Below, in pieces: positions 1 to 8,405 of a stretch of 50,041 nucleotides of DNA. Within the stretch, counting starts at the first letter, position 1. Each line of letters begins with the position of its first letter. Source of the DNA: Mesorhizobium sp. 1M-11 (GTDB lineage: Bacteria > Pseudomonadota > Alphaproteobacteria > Rhizobiales > Rhizobiaceae). The notes under the pieces are model-generated. The model saw nothing but the letters and a program-made list of their open reading frames with translations. It did no database searches and was not told the DNA's origin. The DNA lies in assembly GCF_001303895.1 (NCBI RefSeq), contig NZ_LJSD01000045.1, forward strand, positions 1-50,041, in the 5' to 3' direction. Both the position numbers and the translations under genes were made by a program.

Positions 1-1029
1 GATTCCATGATGAAGCTGGTGCTGGCCATCGGCGTCGAACGCTTCCTGACCGAGCTGGCCACCTATATCGAAGAGGACTTCCGCCGCTGGGAGCTGTTCG
101 ACAAGACGCCGCGCGTCGCCTCGCACAGCCATGATGGCGTCATCGAACTGATGCCGACCAGCGACGGCCATCTCTACGGCTTCAAATATGTCAACGGCCA
201 CCCGAAGAACACGCGCGAGGGCCTGCAGACGGTGACCGCTTTCGGCGTGCTTGCCGATGTCGGCTCCGGCTATCCGATGCTGCTCACCGAAATGACCATC
301 CTGACGGCGCTGCGCACCGCAGCCACGTCGGCGCTCGTTGCAAAGTACCTGGCGCCGAAGGGTGCCCGCACCATGACCATCATCGGCAATGGCGCGCAGT
401 CGGAGTTCCAGGCGATCGCCTTCAAGGCCATCACCGGCATCGACAGGCTGCGCCTTTACGACATCGATGCGTCGGCCTCGCGGCGTTGTGCGAAGAACCT
501 CGCCGGCATGGGTTTCGACATCACCATCTGCGCTTCCGGCCAGGAAGCGGTGGAGGGCGCGGAGATCATCACCACGGTGACCGCCGACAAGCAGTATGCG
601 ACGATCCTGACCGACAACATGGTGGGCTCGGGCGTGCACATCAATGCGGTCGGCGGCGACTGTCCCGGCAAGACCGAGCTGCATCGCGACATCCTGCTGC
701 GTTCCGATATCTTCGTGGAGTTCCCGCCGCAGACGCGCATCGAGGGCGAGATCCAGCAGCTGGATGGCGATCATCCGGTGACCGAGCTGTGGCAGGTGAT
801 GGCAGGCAAGGCGGCGGGCCGGACCAGCGACAAGCAGATCACGCTGTTCGACTCGGTCGGCTTTGCCACCGAGGATTTCTCGGCGCTGCGTTATGTGCGC
901 GACCAGCTCCACGCCACCGGCCTGTATGAAGAGCTCGACCTGCTTGCCGATCCCGACGAGCCGCGTGACCTGTTCGGCATGTTGCTGAGGGCAGAGAAAA
1001 AGCAAGGCGGCGCCAAGGGCGCCGCCTGA
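1..1029 (+). CDS. ocd: Ornithine cyclodeaminase, 5' end cut by window edge
   Basis: Converts L-ornithine to L-proline and ammonia using bound NAD, in cytosolic arginine/ornithine catabolism. The Rossmann nucleotide motif IIGNGAQSEFQ lies about a third of the way in, followed by the INAVGGDCPGK segment that carries the catalytic Asp in this family. The substrate-side stretch FKYVNGHPKNTREG is also present. An in-frame ATG sits at base 7, but the reading frame is open to base 1 and family members usually have a short N-terminal extension before MMKLVLAIGVERF, so the true start probably lies upstream of the window. It faces the minus-strand amidohydrolase operon with only 18 bp between stop codons. 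The last nine codons are unusually GC-rich because they form half of a terminator hairpin serving the opposite strand. The family call is secure; the exact substrate is assumed. Confidence 0.93.
   Translation, partial: DSMMKLVLAIGVERFLTELATYIEEDFRRWELFDKTPRVASHSHDGVIELMPTSDGHLYGFKYVNGHPKNTREGLQTVTAFGVLADVGSGYPMLLTEMTILTALRTAATSALVAKYLAPKGARTMTIIGNGAQSEFQAIAFKAITGIDRLRLYDIDASASRRCAKNLAGMGFDITICASGQEAVEGAEIITTVTADKQYATILTDNMVGSGVHINAVGGDCPGKTELHRDILLRSDIFVEFPPQTRIEGEIQQLDGDHPVTELWQVMAGKAAGRTSDKQITLFDSVGFATEDFSALRYVRDQLHATGLYEELDLLADPDEPRDLFGMLLRAEKKQGGAKGAA
996..1026 (-). terminator. Intrinsic terminator of the minus-strand liv/amidohydrolase operon, inside ocd
   Basis: GGCGGCGCC (1006-1014), loop AAG, GGCGCCGCC (1018-1026) forms a perfect 9-bp stem. 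Read on the minus strand it is followed by TTGCTTTTTCTC, a short T-run, as expected of a rho-independent terminator. On the plus strand no T-run follows, so it should stop only the minus operon. It overlaps the last codons of ornithine cyclodeaminase. Confidence 0.7.
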
Positions 1030-1047
1030 TAGCAAACTGAATTTAGG

Positions 1048-2259
1048 CTAGTGCCGCCCCGGAGCCCCGCTCAGATAACGCTCCGCCAGCGTTGTCCAAT
1101 AACGCACGCCGGTCGCTATGATGTCGTCGTTGAAATCATATTGCGCGGTGTGCAGAGGACGCGGCGCTGGCTCGCCTTCGCGGGCCGCGCCAAGAAAAAC
1201 ATAGCAGCCGGGCACGCTGCCCAGCATGAACGCGAAATCCTCGGCGCCCATGATCGGCTGCATCTCATCATCGATGAGCTTTTCGCCAACGACCTCTTCC
1301 GCGATGGACGCGGCGAACCGCGTTTCGTTGCGGGTGTTGTGCAGAACGGGATAGCCACGCTCGAAAATGAACTTATGTCCCGCGCCGGCTGCTTCGGTGG
1401 CGTTGCGCACGATCTTCTCCAATCCCACCTCGAAAGCGTCGCGAACGCTGTCGTTGAGCGTATAGAGAGTGCCCCGAACGACCGCTTCGTCCGGCGTGAC
1501 ATGGACGCTTTGCCGGTGGCTTGGATCGCCACTGCGGAATTGCGTGATCGATAGCACCACAGGTTCGGCCGGGTTCAGATAACGCGCCTTGAACATGTGC
1601 ATTTCCTGCACGATCGTGGCAGCCGTCAGCAACGGATCCGCGACGGCGAATTGCGTCGCAGGGTGCGCGATGCGGCTCAGCACATGAAACTCGAAGGTGT
1701 CGATCGATGCGAGCATCGGTCCGGTTCGCATCATGAAGCGTCCGGCCGGGGCATTGGGAAAATTATGCATGCCGAAGACGGCATCAACGGGGAACTTCTC
1801 GAACAAGCCGTCCTTGACCATGGCATTGCCGCCGCAATGCTCGTCCCCCGTCTCCTCGGCAGGCTGGAAGATGAAGCGCACGGTGCCGTCGAAATTGCCG
1901 TTCTTGGCGAGGTGGCTGGCGGCGGCGAGCAGCATGGCGGTGTGACCATCATGCCCGCACGCGTGCATCTTGCCGTCGATCTTCGAACGATGGCCGAACG
2001 TATTCTCTTCCTGGATGAACAGGGCATCCATGTCGGCGCGAAGGCCGATCGCGACGGGGCTGGTGCCGCGCTTCAGCGTTCCAACCACACCTGTTCCACC
2101 AAGACCGCGATGCACCTCAATGCCGAATTCCTCCAGTTTCGTGGCGACGAAGTCGGCAGTCGCTTTTTCCTCGAAAGCCGTCTCGGGATGGGCATGGAGG
2201 TGCCGACGCCAGGCCGTAGCCTCCTCAACGAGGTTGTTGTCGATCGGTGATTTGGCCAT
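1048..2259 (-). CDS. M20D family amidohydrolase (hippurate hydrolase / N-acyl-amino-acid hydrolase type)
   Basis: A dinuclear-metal hydrolase of 403 aa, the usual length, that cleaves amide bonds of N-acylated amino acids. Visible family motifs are RADMDAL, HACGHDGHTAMLL (metal Cys/His), PAEETG (catalytic/metal Glu), MHNFP (metal His) and MGAEDFAF near the C-terminus. The dimerisation-domain motif, normally G-x-GGHAA-x-PH, reads SRIAHPATQFAVADP: one His is kept but the glycines are lost, so substrate fit may be unusual. It is the last gene of the operon that starts with the isochorismatase-like gene, 36 bp after livM, and is followed by the terminator at 996-1026. Its place beside a branched-chain-type importer suggests that it acts on the imported compound. 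Hippurate, N-acetyl-amino acid or indole-acyl amino acid substrates are all possible. Confidence 0.88.
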   Translation of the reverse strand: MAKSPIDNNLVEEATAWRRHLHAHPETAFEEKATADFVATKLEEFGIEVHRGLGGTGVVGTLKRGTSPVAIGLRADMDALFIQEENTFGHRSKIDGKMHACGHDGHTAMLLAAASHLAKNGNFDGTVRFIFQPAEETGDEHCGGNAMVKDGLFEKFPVDAVFGMHNFPNAPAGRFMMRTGPMLASIDTFEFHVLSRIAHPATQFAVADPLLTAATIVQEMHMFKARYLNPAEPVVLSITQFRSGDPSHRQSVHVTPDEAVVRGTLYTLNDSVRDAFEVGLEKIVRNATEAAGAGHKFIFERGYPVLHNTRNETRFAASIAEEVVGEKLIDDEMQPIMGAEDFAFMLGSVPGCYVFLGAAREGEPAPRPLHTAQYDFNDDIIATGVRYWTTLAERYLSGAPGRH

Positions 2260-2295
2260 CTGTTGTCTCCTCCAGTTATTCCGCCGGGGCTGCGA

Positions 2296-3264
2296 TTATG
2301 TCTGTGTCCTTCGGACCGGTAGCCGCAGCTTGCCCAGAAGGTCGACCAGCCCTTCGGGAGCCAGTCTGAGCACCAGGATCATCGCCACGGCGATGACGAT
2401 GAAACGCGCATCCTCGAAACCCTGCAGGCCGGCCATGGCCTCGGTGGCGAAGGTGAGGACAAGCGCGGCAAGCACAGGTCCGAAGACGGTGTTGACGCCG
2501 CCGATCAGAACCATCGACAGGGCCAGCGACAGCGTTCCGAAACCGAAGACTTCAGGCGAGGCCACACGCAGATATGTCGCGTAGAAGCCACCGGCGATGC
2601 CGGTGAAAATGGCGCTCAGGGTCAGGGCCAGGATGCGCTGGCGGGCAACGGAGATACCGCGTGCTGCTGCGTAATCCTCGGCATCGCGAACCGCCTTGAG
2701 CGATTTGCCGAAGGAGGAGTTGCTCACAAACGCAAGGAAGAGGCAGGAAAGCGCTAGCAGCGCCAGGCCGACATAGTAGTAGCCGAATTTGAAATCCTTC
2801 AGGAAGCTGTAGCTGCCCAGCTGCAGGAACGGCAGGCGGACCATGCCTTCGGCTCCCCCGGTGATCTGGGACTGGCTGAGCACCAGCTGCAACACGAGTT
2901 GACTGAAGGCGAAGGTGACCAGAACGACATAGATACCCTTCAACCGCGCCACCGGCGCCGCCAACAGCAGCGCCGAAAGGGCGGCCGTGCCGCCACCCAG
3001 CAGCATGGCGAGCCAGGGATTGATGCCAAATGTCTTGCTGGCGATCGCGGCGGTGTAGACGCCGATGCCGAAGAAGGTGAGGTGCCCGAAATTGAAGACG
3101 CCGCAATGGCCGAGGCTCAGGTTCCAGTTCGAGGCGATGACGGCATAGACGAAGGCGATGATGAACAGGTGCCTGATATAGCTGTCGGTGACGAACAGGG
3201 GCACGAGTGCCAGGGCAGCAAACAGTGCGACGATGGCGAGGAGTTGACGCTTGTTGGCCATCAT
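2296..3264 (-). CDS. livM: Branched-chain amino acid-type ABC transporter permease LivM
   Basis: Inner-membrane permease of a HAAT-family importer, 322 aa. Hydrophobic helices run from residue 6 onward. The LivM hallmark NLSLGHCGVFNFGHLTFFGIG follows the second helix, and the cytoplasmic coupling loop RDAEDYAAARGISVARQ lies in the C-terminal third. The reading frame stays open well upstream inside livH, but the real start is the tandem ATG at 3264/3261: its ATGA overlaps the livH stop, and the sequence upstream is out-of-frame livH coding sequence. Partners are LivH, LivF, LivG and the binding protein in the same operon. The actual substrate is not fixed by sequence; HAAT systems also carry amides, urea and aromatic acids. 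Confidence 0.92.
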   Translation of the reverse strand: MMANKRQLLAIVALFAALALVPLFVTDSYIRHLFIIAFVYAVIASNWNLSLGHCGVFNFGHLTFFGIGVYTAAIASKTFGINPWLAMLLGGGTAALSALLLAAPVARLKGIYVVLVTFAFSQLVLQLVLSQSQITGGAEGMVRLPFLQLGSYSFLKDFKFGYYYVGLALLALSCLFLAFVSNSSFGKSLKAVRDAEDYAAARGISVARQRILALTLSAIFTGIAGGFYATYLRVASPEVFGFGTLSLALSMVLIGGVNTVFGPVLAALVLTFATEAMAGLQGFEDARFIVIAVAMILVLRLAPEGLVDLLGKLRLPVRRTQT

Positions 3265-4124
3265 TTGCCTCCGAACACGCCATTCGGCCTGAAGAGCAGG
3301 ACCAGGATCATGAGCAGGAACAGCACGAACGGCGTCCAGTAGAGACCCAGTCCGAAGATCAGAAACGCCTCGATGAAGCCGATCAGATAGGCGGCTCCTG
3401 CCGTCGCGCCGAGATTGCCCAGCCCGCCGAAGATGACGACGATCATGGCCTTGGTCAGCGGTTCGCTGCCCATCGTGGGTGTGATGAAGCGTATCGAGCC
3501 AAGCAGGGCACCGGTAAGTCCCGCCAGCGCGGCGGAGATGCCGAACGCCAGGGCGAAGGCGACGGGTACGTCGATGCCGAGAAGCGCCGCCGAATCCTGG
3601 TTCTGGCCGACGGCACGAAGGCTGCGGCCGCGATTGGTCATCACCGTGAAGCGCCACAATGCTACGAGGATGAGCGGCGCCAGCACGATCAGCAGGGCTT
3701 CATGCGCGGAAATGGTGGTGCCCAGGATCTGAACTTCGCCAGGGACGAGGCGTGGCAGCTGCTTCAATCGCGCGCCCCAGATCATCTGTGCACCACGCTC
3801 GAGGATGACCATTGCGGCAAGCGTGGTCATGGCGGTGATCAGGAGCATGTTGCGATTGTTGTAGAACGGCCGGACGAGAAGGCGCTCTATGATCACGCCG
3901 ATCAGGCCGGCGGCAAGTGTGCCTGACAGGATACCGACGACCGGACCGAGGCCGAGGACCTCGCTGATCGTCCATGCAACGAACGCGCCAACCATCATCA
4001 GCGCGCCGTGAGAGAAATTGAAGACGCCCAAGGTGGTCCACACGAGGCTGAGGCCACTGGACATCAAAGCATAGAGCGAACCAAGCACCAGACCGGAGAC
4101 GAGTGTTGCGAGAAGGGCGTCCAT
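3261..4124 (-). CDS. livH: Branched-chain amino acid-type ABC transporter permease LivH
   Basis: Second permease subunit, 287 aa, with about eight membrane helices. It begins MDALLATLVSGLVLGSLYAL and carries the LivH signature VFNFSHGALMMVGAFVAW. The coupling loop RAVGQNQDSAALLGIDVP is followed by GGLGNLGATAGAAYLIG near the end. The start overlaps the livF stop by one base (TGATG), and the stop overlaps livM by four, so translation is tightly coupled. It should heterodimerise with LivM, with LivG and LivF on the cytoplasmic face. Confidence 0.93.
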   Translation of the reverse strand: MDALLATLVSGLVLGSLYALMSSGLSLVWTTLGVFNFSHGALMMVGAFVAWTISEVLGLGPVVGILSGTLAAGLIGVIIERLLVRPFYNNRNMLLITAMTTLAAMVILERGAQMIWGARLKQLPRLVPGEVQILGTTISAHEALLIVLAPLILVALWRFTVMTNRGRSLRAVGQNQDSAALLGIDVPVAFALAFGISAALAGLTGALLGSIRFITPTMGSEPLTKAMIVVIFGGLGNLGATAGAAYLIGFIEAFLIFGLGLYWTPFVLFLLMILVLLFRPNGVFGGK

Positions 4125-4849
4125 CAGTGTGCTCCCTCCGCACCAAAGTAGAGGCGCATGACCTCTTCATGGTCGGGTGCATTGGCGCTGCTGATCTCGC
4201 GCACCACTTCGCCGTGCTCGATCATGTAGAGACGGTCGGTCAGCGATAGCAGGAACTCGACATCCTGCTCCACGACGATCAGCGGCACGCCGGTCTTGGA
4301 GATCTTGGCTATAGCACCCGCCAGCTCTTCCTTCAGCTTCGGCGACAGCCCCAGCGTCGGCTCGTCCAGCATCAGCAGGCGTGGGGCACACATCAATGCG
4401 CAGCCGATCGACAGCATCTGGCGCTCGCCGCCTGACAGCGTGCGGGCAAACTGCTGCTTGCGCTCAGCGAGGCGCGGGAACAGCACATAGACTTCCTCGA
4501 TGCGCCGTGTTGCTTCCGCCTTGGCGCGCTTGCTGAATGCGGCAAGCTCCAGTGTCTCGGCAATACGCATATTGCCGAACAGGGTGTTGCCCTGCGGTGC
4601 GTGGATGAGGCCCGCCGCCACGACAGCCGGCGGGCGTTGTGTGGTGATATCGTTGCCGTCAAAGGCGATGGAGCCGGCAGTCGGGCGCAACAGGCCGGAG
4701 ATGGTCTTGAGCAATGTCGACTTGCCGTGGCCATTCGGTCCGAACAGGCCGATCGACTCGCCTTCATCGATGTGGACCGATAAGCCGTTGAGGACGCGGG
4801 ACGCCCCATAGCCGGCTCGAAGGCCGGTGATGTCGAGAAGCCTCCGCAT
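4124..4849 (-). CDS. livF: Branched-chain amino acid-type ABC transporter ATPase LivF
   Basis: ATP-hydrolysing subunit of the importer, 241 aa. It has Walker A GPNGHGKST (His where Ala or Val is usual), Q-loop HAPQGNTLF, signature LSGGERQMLSIG, Walker B RLLMLDEPTLGLSP and switch His-region IVVEQDVEF. The canonical LSGGE signature contrasts with the altered one in its partner LivG. It is coupled by one-base TGATG overlaps to livG upstream and livH downstream. Confidence 0.93.
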   Translation of the reverse strand: MRRLLDITGLRAGYGASRVLNGLSVHIDEGESIGLFGPNGHGKSTLLKTISGLLRPTAGSIAFDGNDITTQRPPAVVAAGLIHAPQGNTLFGNMRIAETLELAAFSKRAKAEATRRIEEVYVLFPRLAERKQQFARTLSGGERQMLSIGCALMCAPRLLMLDEPTLGLSPKLKEELAGAIAKISKTGVPLIVVEQDVEFLLSLTDRLYMIEHGEVVREISSANAPDHEEVMRLYFGAEGAH

Positions 4850-5580
4850 CAGCTGCGCCCTCCAAGATAGGCCTCGATCACCTGCGGGTTCTTGACGACG
4901 TCGTGCGGGTCGCCCGCGGCAAGGACGCTGCCCTGGTTCAGCACGATCAGGCGCTGCGAGACAGACAACAGCAGGCTGAGCACGTGCTCGATGAGGAGCA
5001 CGGTGACACCGCTTCTGTTGACAGTGATCAGAAGGTCGTCAAGCCGCTGGATCTCGGGTTTCGTCAGTCCCGACGCAGGCTCGTCCAGCATCAGCAAGGC
5101 CGGCTCGGAGATCAGGGCCGAAGCGATCATAAGCTGTTTCTTTTCATAGACAGACAATTCGCGCGACGGCATCGAGCGACGCGTCTGGCCGAAATCCACC
5201 GAGCGGAAGGCATCATCGATGCGCGCTTCGGCCTGAGGGCGAGAAAGTCGGCCATTATAGGTGGCGCTGACGAGCAAGGTGTCATGCGCGGACAGCGCCG
5301 GAAATTCGGCATCCTTCTGAAAAGTGCGCACGAGGCCGGCCCGCGAGATGCGATGCGCTGGCCAACGATCGATGCGTTCTCCCATGAACCGTACTTCGCC
5401 GGATGTCGGGCCGAATGGGACACCGGTGATCAGGTTGAACAGGGTGCTCTTGCCGGATCCATTGGGTCCGGCAATGCCCAAGATCTCGCCACGCGCGACA
5501 GCGAAACTGACATCATTGACAGCTTTCAGGCCGCCGAAGAACTTGCAGGCCCCGGCGATCTCGAGAATGTTTTCGCTCAT
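4849..5580 (-). CDS. livG: Branched-chain amino acid-type ABC transporter ATPase LivG
   Basis: Second ATPase of the importer, 243 aa. It has Walker A GPNGSGKST, Q-loop RTFQKDAEF, Walker B LLMLDEPASGL and switch LLIEH. The ABC signature is ELSVYEKKQLMIA, so the usual LSGGQ or LSYGQ is LSVYE; this is the one clear departure. The LivG versus LivF assignment rests on the long insertion around residues 60-110 (FNLITGVPFGPTSGEVRF and the following helix) and on gene order. A RIME-like repeat copy separates it from the upstream binding-protein gene. Confidence 0.9.
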   Translation of the reverse strand: MSENILEIAGACKFFGGLKAVNDVSFAVARGEILGIAGPNGSGKSTLFNLITGVPFGPTSGEVRFMGERIDRWPAHRISRAGLVRTFQKDAEFPALSAHDTLLVSATYNGRLSRPQAEARIDDAFRSVDFGQTRRSMPSRELSVYEKKQLMIASALISEPALLMLDEPASGLTKPEIQRLDDLLITVNRSGVTVLLIEHVLSLLLSVSQRLIVLNQGSVLAAGDPHDVVKNPQVIEAYLGGRS

Positions 5581-5611
5581 GCGTGTCGCTCGATGGAAGA
5601 GAGTGCCGCGC

Positions 5612-5715
5612 CTGGAGCGTTTCCGTTCTTCACGGAAATTCGGAAACGCCCTAACTCTTTGTTTTTACACAATTCCGACGGAAAGCCGTTGCACGCTCTT
5701 CCTGGAATTGCTCTC
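5612..5715 (+). repeat. RIME-like mosaic repeat, copy 1
   Basis: About 105 bp made of two imperfect palindromic modules joined by the constant core TTTGTTTTTAC. The first runs GGAGCGTTTCCG...CGGAAACGCC, the second CAATTCCGACGG...CCTGGAATTGCTC. It is the most diverged of four copies in the window. It lies between the binding-protein gene and livG, where it may fold in the operon mRNA. Confidence 0.85.
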
Positions 5716-5732
5716 AGGCGCGGCACTGTGGA

Positions 5733-6965
5733 TCACTTCATCCAGACCGGCTGCTTGAACTCGCCGCCCGCATATTCCTTCGGATAGAACAGCACGCGGT
5801 TGCCATCCTGGATCTGATAGAACTGGATAGGCATTCCATCCTTGCCCTGGACGGCAAGGTGTGTAGCCGGATCAAATCGCGTGCGCCCCATGGCTGTCTG
5901 CTTGTCGGCCTTGCCGATCTCCGCACCGATCTCCTGGCGCTTCGCAGGATCGCCCACCTTGGCCAGGGCGTCGGCATAGAGCATCACCTGTTCGTAGAGC
6001 ATGACGCCATAGGAGCCCGGCTCGACATTGTATGCGGCCTTGTATTTGCCGATGACTTCGTCGGCGCGTGGGTTGCTGGCTGCACGCACCGGACCGCCGA
6101 GCGCGTTGTAGACGATGCCCGAGGATTTCTCCTTGGTCAGTTCCAGGAATTCCGGCACCGAGGGCGCGTACTGGATGAAGACCAGGCTGTTGGTCGGATT
6201 TTCCATGAACTGCCGCATGAAGGTCGCGGCATTCGCTGAGACGTAGTCGGTGTTGATCAGCAGGGCGGGCGGATCCTGCCGCACCTTGGCCAGGAATCCC
6301 CGCCAGTCGTTGATCTCGCCGAAGGGCAGGAGGTCATTCTGGGTCACTTCCCAGCCGGCGGCTTTGAAAGCCTCGGCCATGCCGTTGGCGATGCCCTTCG
6401 AATAGGGATTGTCGGACGCCACCAGCGCCACTTTCTTGTTCGGCAGCTTCAGCTTGCCGCTCGTGGCGAGTTCATCGATGACCGGCACGATCTCGGTGTT
6501 GTAGGCATCGTAGGATGGCGTCAGCGACCAGATGGTGGTGAAGCGGGACGGGTCGGGCGAGACGATGTCCTTCGTCTGTTGCGAGTTGCCCGACACGAGA
6601 TAGATCATGTCCTGCTCGGCCATCATGTCGATCTCGAAATTGCTGGTGGATGCGTAGCCAGTGAAGATGGCACCCGTCGCCTGGTCTCCGAGCAGGCGTT
6701 CGGCCGCGGTGGCGACCTTGTCGGCACTGGCGTCGCCGACGTCTGCAACGACGGCCTCGAAGGTGTGCCCGGCCACGCCGCCTGCCTTGTTGAGGTCCTC
6801 CACGGCGAGCTTGACGCCGTTGGCGACCTCCTGGCCGTCCGCGGCGGCGGGGCCGGTGAGGGGAGCTAGGATGCCCAGCTTGATCACGTCGGCGCTGGCG
6901 GAAGCGGTTGCGGCGGTTAGCGCAAGCGCCGAGACCGCGCCCATGAAAATACGTCTTGTCAGCAT
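5733..6965 (-). CDS. Branched-chain amino acid-type ABC transporter periplasmic binding protein
   Basis: Periplasmic type-I solute-binding protein of the LivJ/LivK-like family, 410 aa, at the long end for the family. The N-terminus MLTRRIFMGAVSALALTAATASASA is a signal peptide with Tat-like twin arginines, cleaved probably before DVIKLG. The family start IKLGILAPLTGPAAADGQEVANG follows. The start ATG at 6965 has GGGG six bases upstream. It delivers ligand to LivHM. The gene is flanked on both sides by RIME-like repeats, so it may be transcribed at a different level from livGFHM. The two upstream genes are hydrolases and the operon ends in an amidohydrolase, so the ligand is more likely an amide or N-acyl compound than leucine. 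That is inference. Confidence 0.9.
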   Translation of the reverse strand: MLTRRIFMGAVSALALTAATASASADVIKLGILAPLTGPAAADGQEVANGVKLAVEDLNKAGGVAGHTFEAVVADVGDASADKVATAAERLLGDQATGAIFTGYASTSNFEIDMMAEQDMIYLVSGNSQQTKDIVSPDPSRFTTIWSLTPSYDAYNTEIVPVIDELATSGKLKLPNKKVALVASDNPYSKGIANGMAEAFKAAGWEVTQNDLLPFGEINDWRGFLAKVRQDPPALLINTDYVSANAATFMRQFMENPTNSLVFIQYAPSVPEFLELTKEKSSGIVYNALGGPVRAASNPRADEVIGKYKAAYNVEPGSYGVMLYEQVMLYADALAKVGDPAKRQEIGAEIGKADKQTAMGRTRFDPATHLAVQGKDGMPIQFYQIQDGNRVLFYPKEYAGGEFKQPVWMK

Positions 6966-6990
6966 GTCGTTCCCCTTGCCGTTTTTGTGT

Positions 6991-7095
6991 CTGGAGCGTT
7001 TCCGTTTTTCACGGAACGCGGAGATGCTTTAACTCTTTGTTTTTACGCAATTCCGGACGCAAAACCGCTGCGCACTTTTGCTGGAATTGCTCTAG
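6991..7095 (+). repeat. RIME-like mosaic repeat, copy 2
   Basis: Same orientation as copy 1 and close to the consensus: GGAGCGTTTCCGTTTTTCACG, core TTTGTTTTTACGCAATTCCGG, end GCTGGAATTGCTCTAG. The CTA at 7092-7094 is the reverse complement of the TAG stop of the M20 deacylase gene, so the repeat edge supplies that gene's stop codon. Confidence 0.9.
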
Positions 7096-8405
7096 CGTGT
7101 TCCGCAGTTGTCGATGATCGCGGCCGCAATCACCTTCGTCGTCTCGATCAGGCTCTCGATCTCCACGCATTCATTGTCGCCGTGGAAGCCGTCGCCGCCC
7201 GGTCCGTAGATCACTGGTACGACGCCCGCGCCCGCGTAGTGGGCAGCGTCGGTGACGGCTTCGAATCCCTTGATCTCGGGCGCCTTGCGCTGCACGTGCC
7301 TGGCCCTTTCGGTGAGCGAAGAGACCAGAGGGTCGTCGACAGGCGTGTTCATCGGCGGGAAATTCAGGCCGAACAGGTCCCATTCAATCGCCGGAGGATG
7401 ATCGCGCATCCATGCGTCCGTCTGGGCGAAATGGCTGACGAAATTCTCGAACTCCGCCTTGACGTCCTCGAACTGTTCCTGCGGCATGAACTTGTAGTCG
7501 AGGTCGATGGTGACGACGTCGGGAATGATCGCCGCATTGGTCATGATCTGCGGCGTGCCGTCGGGCCCGAGACCCGCCCCACCGCGGATGACACCGGGGT
7601 TGATCGTGGCGAGCCCGGCTGGCGTCAGCGGATGCCAGTTGTCGCGGCAGCGGGATTGCTCGAAATCGCGCAAGGCCATGAGGAAACGCGTCGCGAGTTC
7701 AATGGCGTTGACGCCAGGCTCGAGACGGCCCTGGACATGCGGCTGCGGCCACATCGAATTGAAGCGCCAGCCGGCGTGAGCCTGTTTTCCGAAGATGGTG
7801 ACCCTTACCCAGGTCAGCCCGCCCTCGGCCGGAACGATGTTGCCCCAGGTCGGCTCGGCAACGATTGCGCGGCGGGCGAGACGCTTTTCGCGCTTCACGA
7901 GATCCATGGCGCCGAAGCCGCCGGCTTCCTCATCAACGACGCTGTGGATGGCCAACCGGCCTTCGAGCTTGATACCGGCCTGTTTCACCGCGCGTGCCGC
8001 CGCCACACAGGCCGCCACACCGGCCTTCATGTCGACGGCTCCGCGTCCCCAGAGCTTGCCTTCGGCGATCTCTCCGCCAAAGGGATCGCGTGCCCAGCGG
8101 CTCGTGTCGCCGACCGGGACAACGTCGATGTGTCCGCACAGGATCAAGCTCTTGTCATCGGAGCCATCCCATTCGCCGATCAGGTTCGGGCGATCGGGGA
8201 AGACATCCCAGTTCCGCGTCTGGAAGCCGAGGTCCTTGAGGTGACCGTCGAGAAGGACCTGAACGTCAGCCTCGCGGTTGAGGCCTTGCTCGACCTGGAA
8301 TTTCGGGTTGACGGAGGGGATCCGAACCAGGTCTCGCGCCAGGTTGACCACATAGTCACGATCGGCGTCGATACGGCTCCAGACGTCGTTCGTTCCATTG
8401 CTCAT
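7092..8405 (-). CDS. M20 family metallopeptidase (ArgE/DapE-like deacylase)
   Basis: A 437-aa zinc hydrolase cleaving N-acyl or peptide-like amide bonds. Metal motifs are visible in order: CGHIDVVPVG (His), GRGAVDMKAG (bridging Asp), VVDEEAGG (catalytic Glu and metal Glu), EPTWGN, and the C-terminal FHGDNECVE (His). The open frame extends to 8516, but the ATG at 8405 forms an ATGA overlap with the stop of the isochorismatase-like gene, and upstream residues do not resemble the family. The stop codon lies within RIME-like copy 2, so the insertion may have trimmed or altered the C-terminus; the protein ends IIDNCGTR. Substrate unknown. It probably works with the neighbouring cysteine hydrolase on a compound brought in by the Liv-type importer. 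Confidence 0.88.
   Translation of the reverse strand: MSNGTNDVWSRIDADRDYVVNLARDLVRIPSVNPKFQVEQGLNREADVQVLLDGHLKDLGFQTRNWDVFPDRPNLIGEWDGSDDKSLILCGHIDVVPVGDTSRWARDPFGGEIAEGKLWGRGAVDMKAGVAACVAAARAVKQAGIKLEGRLAIHSVVDEEAGGFGAMDLVKREKRLARRAIVAEPTWGNIVPAEGGLTWVRVTIFGKQAHAGWRFNSMWPQPHVQGRLEPGVNAIELATRFLMALRDFEQSRCRDNWHPLTPAGLATINPGVIRGGAGLGPDGTPQIMTNAAIIPDVVTIDLDYKFMPQEQFEDVKAEFENFVSHFAQTDAWMRDHPPAIEWDLFGLNFPPMNTPVDDPLVSSLTERARHVQRKAPEIKGFEAVTDAAHYAGAGVVPVIYGPGGDGFHGDNECVEIESLIETTKVIAAAIIDNCGTR

Noticed and set aside
1006..1026. Hairpin as a terminator for ornithine cyclodeaminase itself
   Set aside because: It lies before the stop codon and no T-run follows on the plus strand.
7..1029. ATG at base 7 as the true start of ornithine cyclodeaminase
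   Set aside because: The frame is open to base 1 and homologues have a short N-terminal extension, so the gene is treated as truncated by the window.
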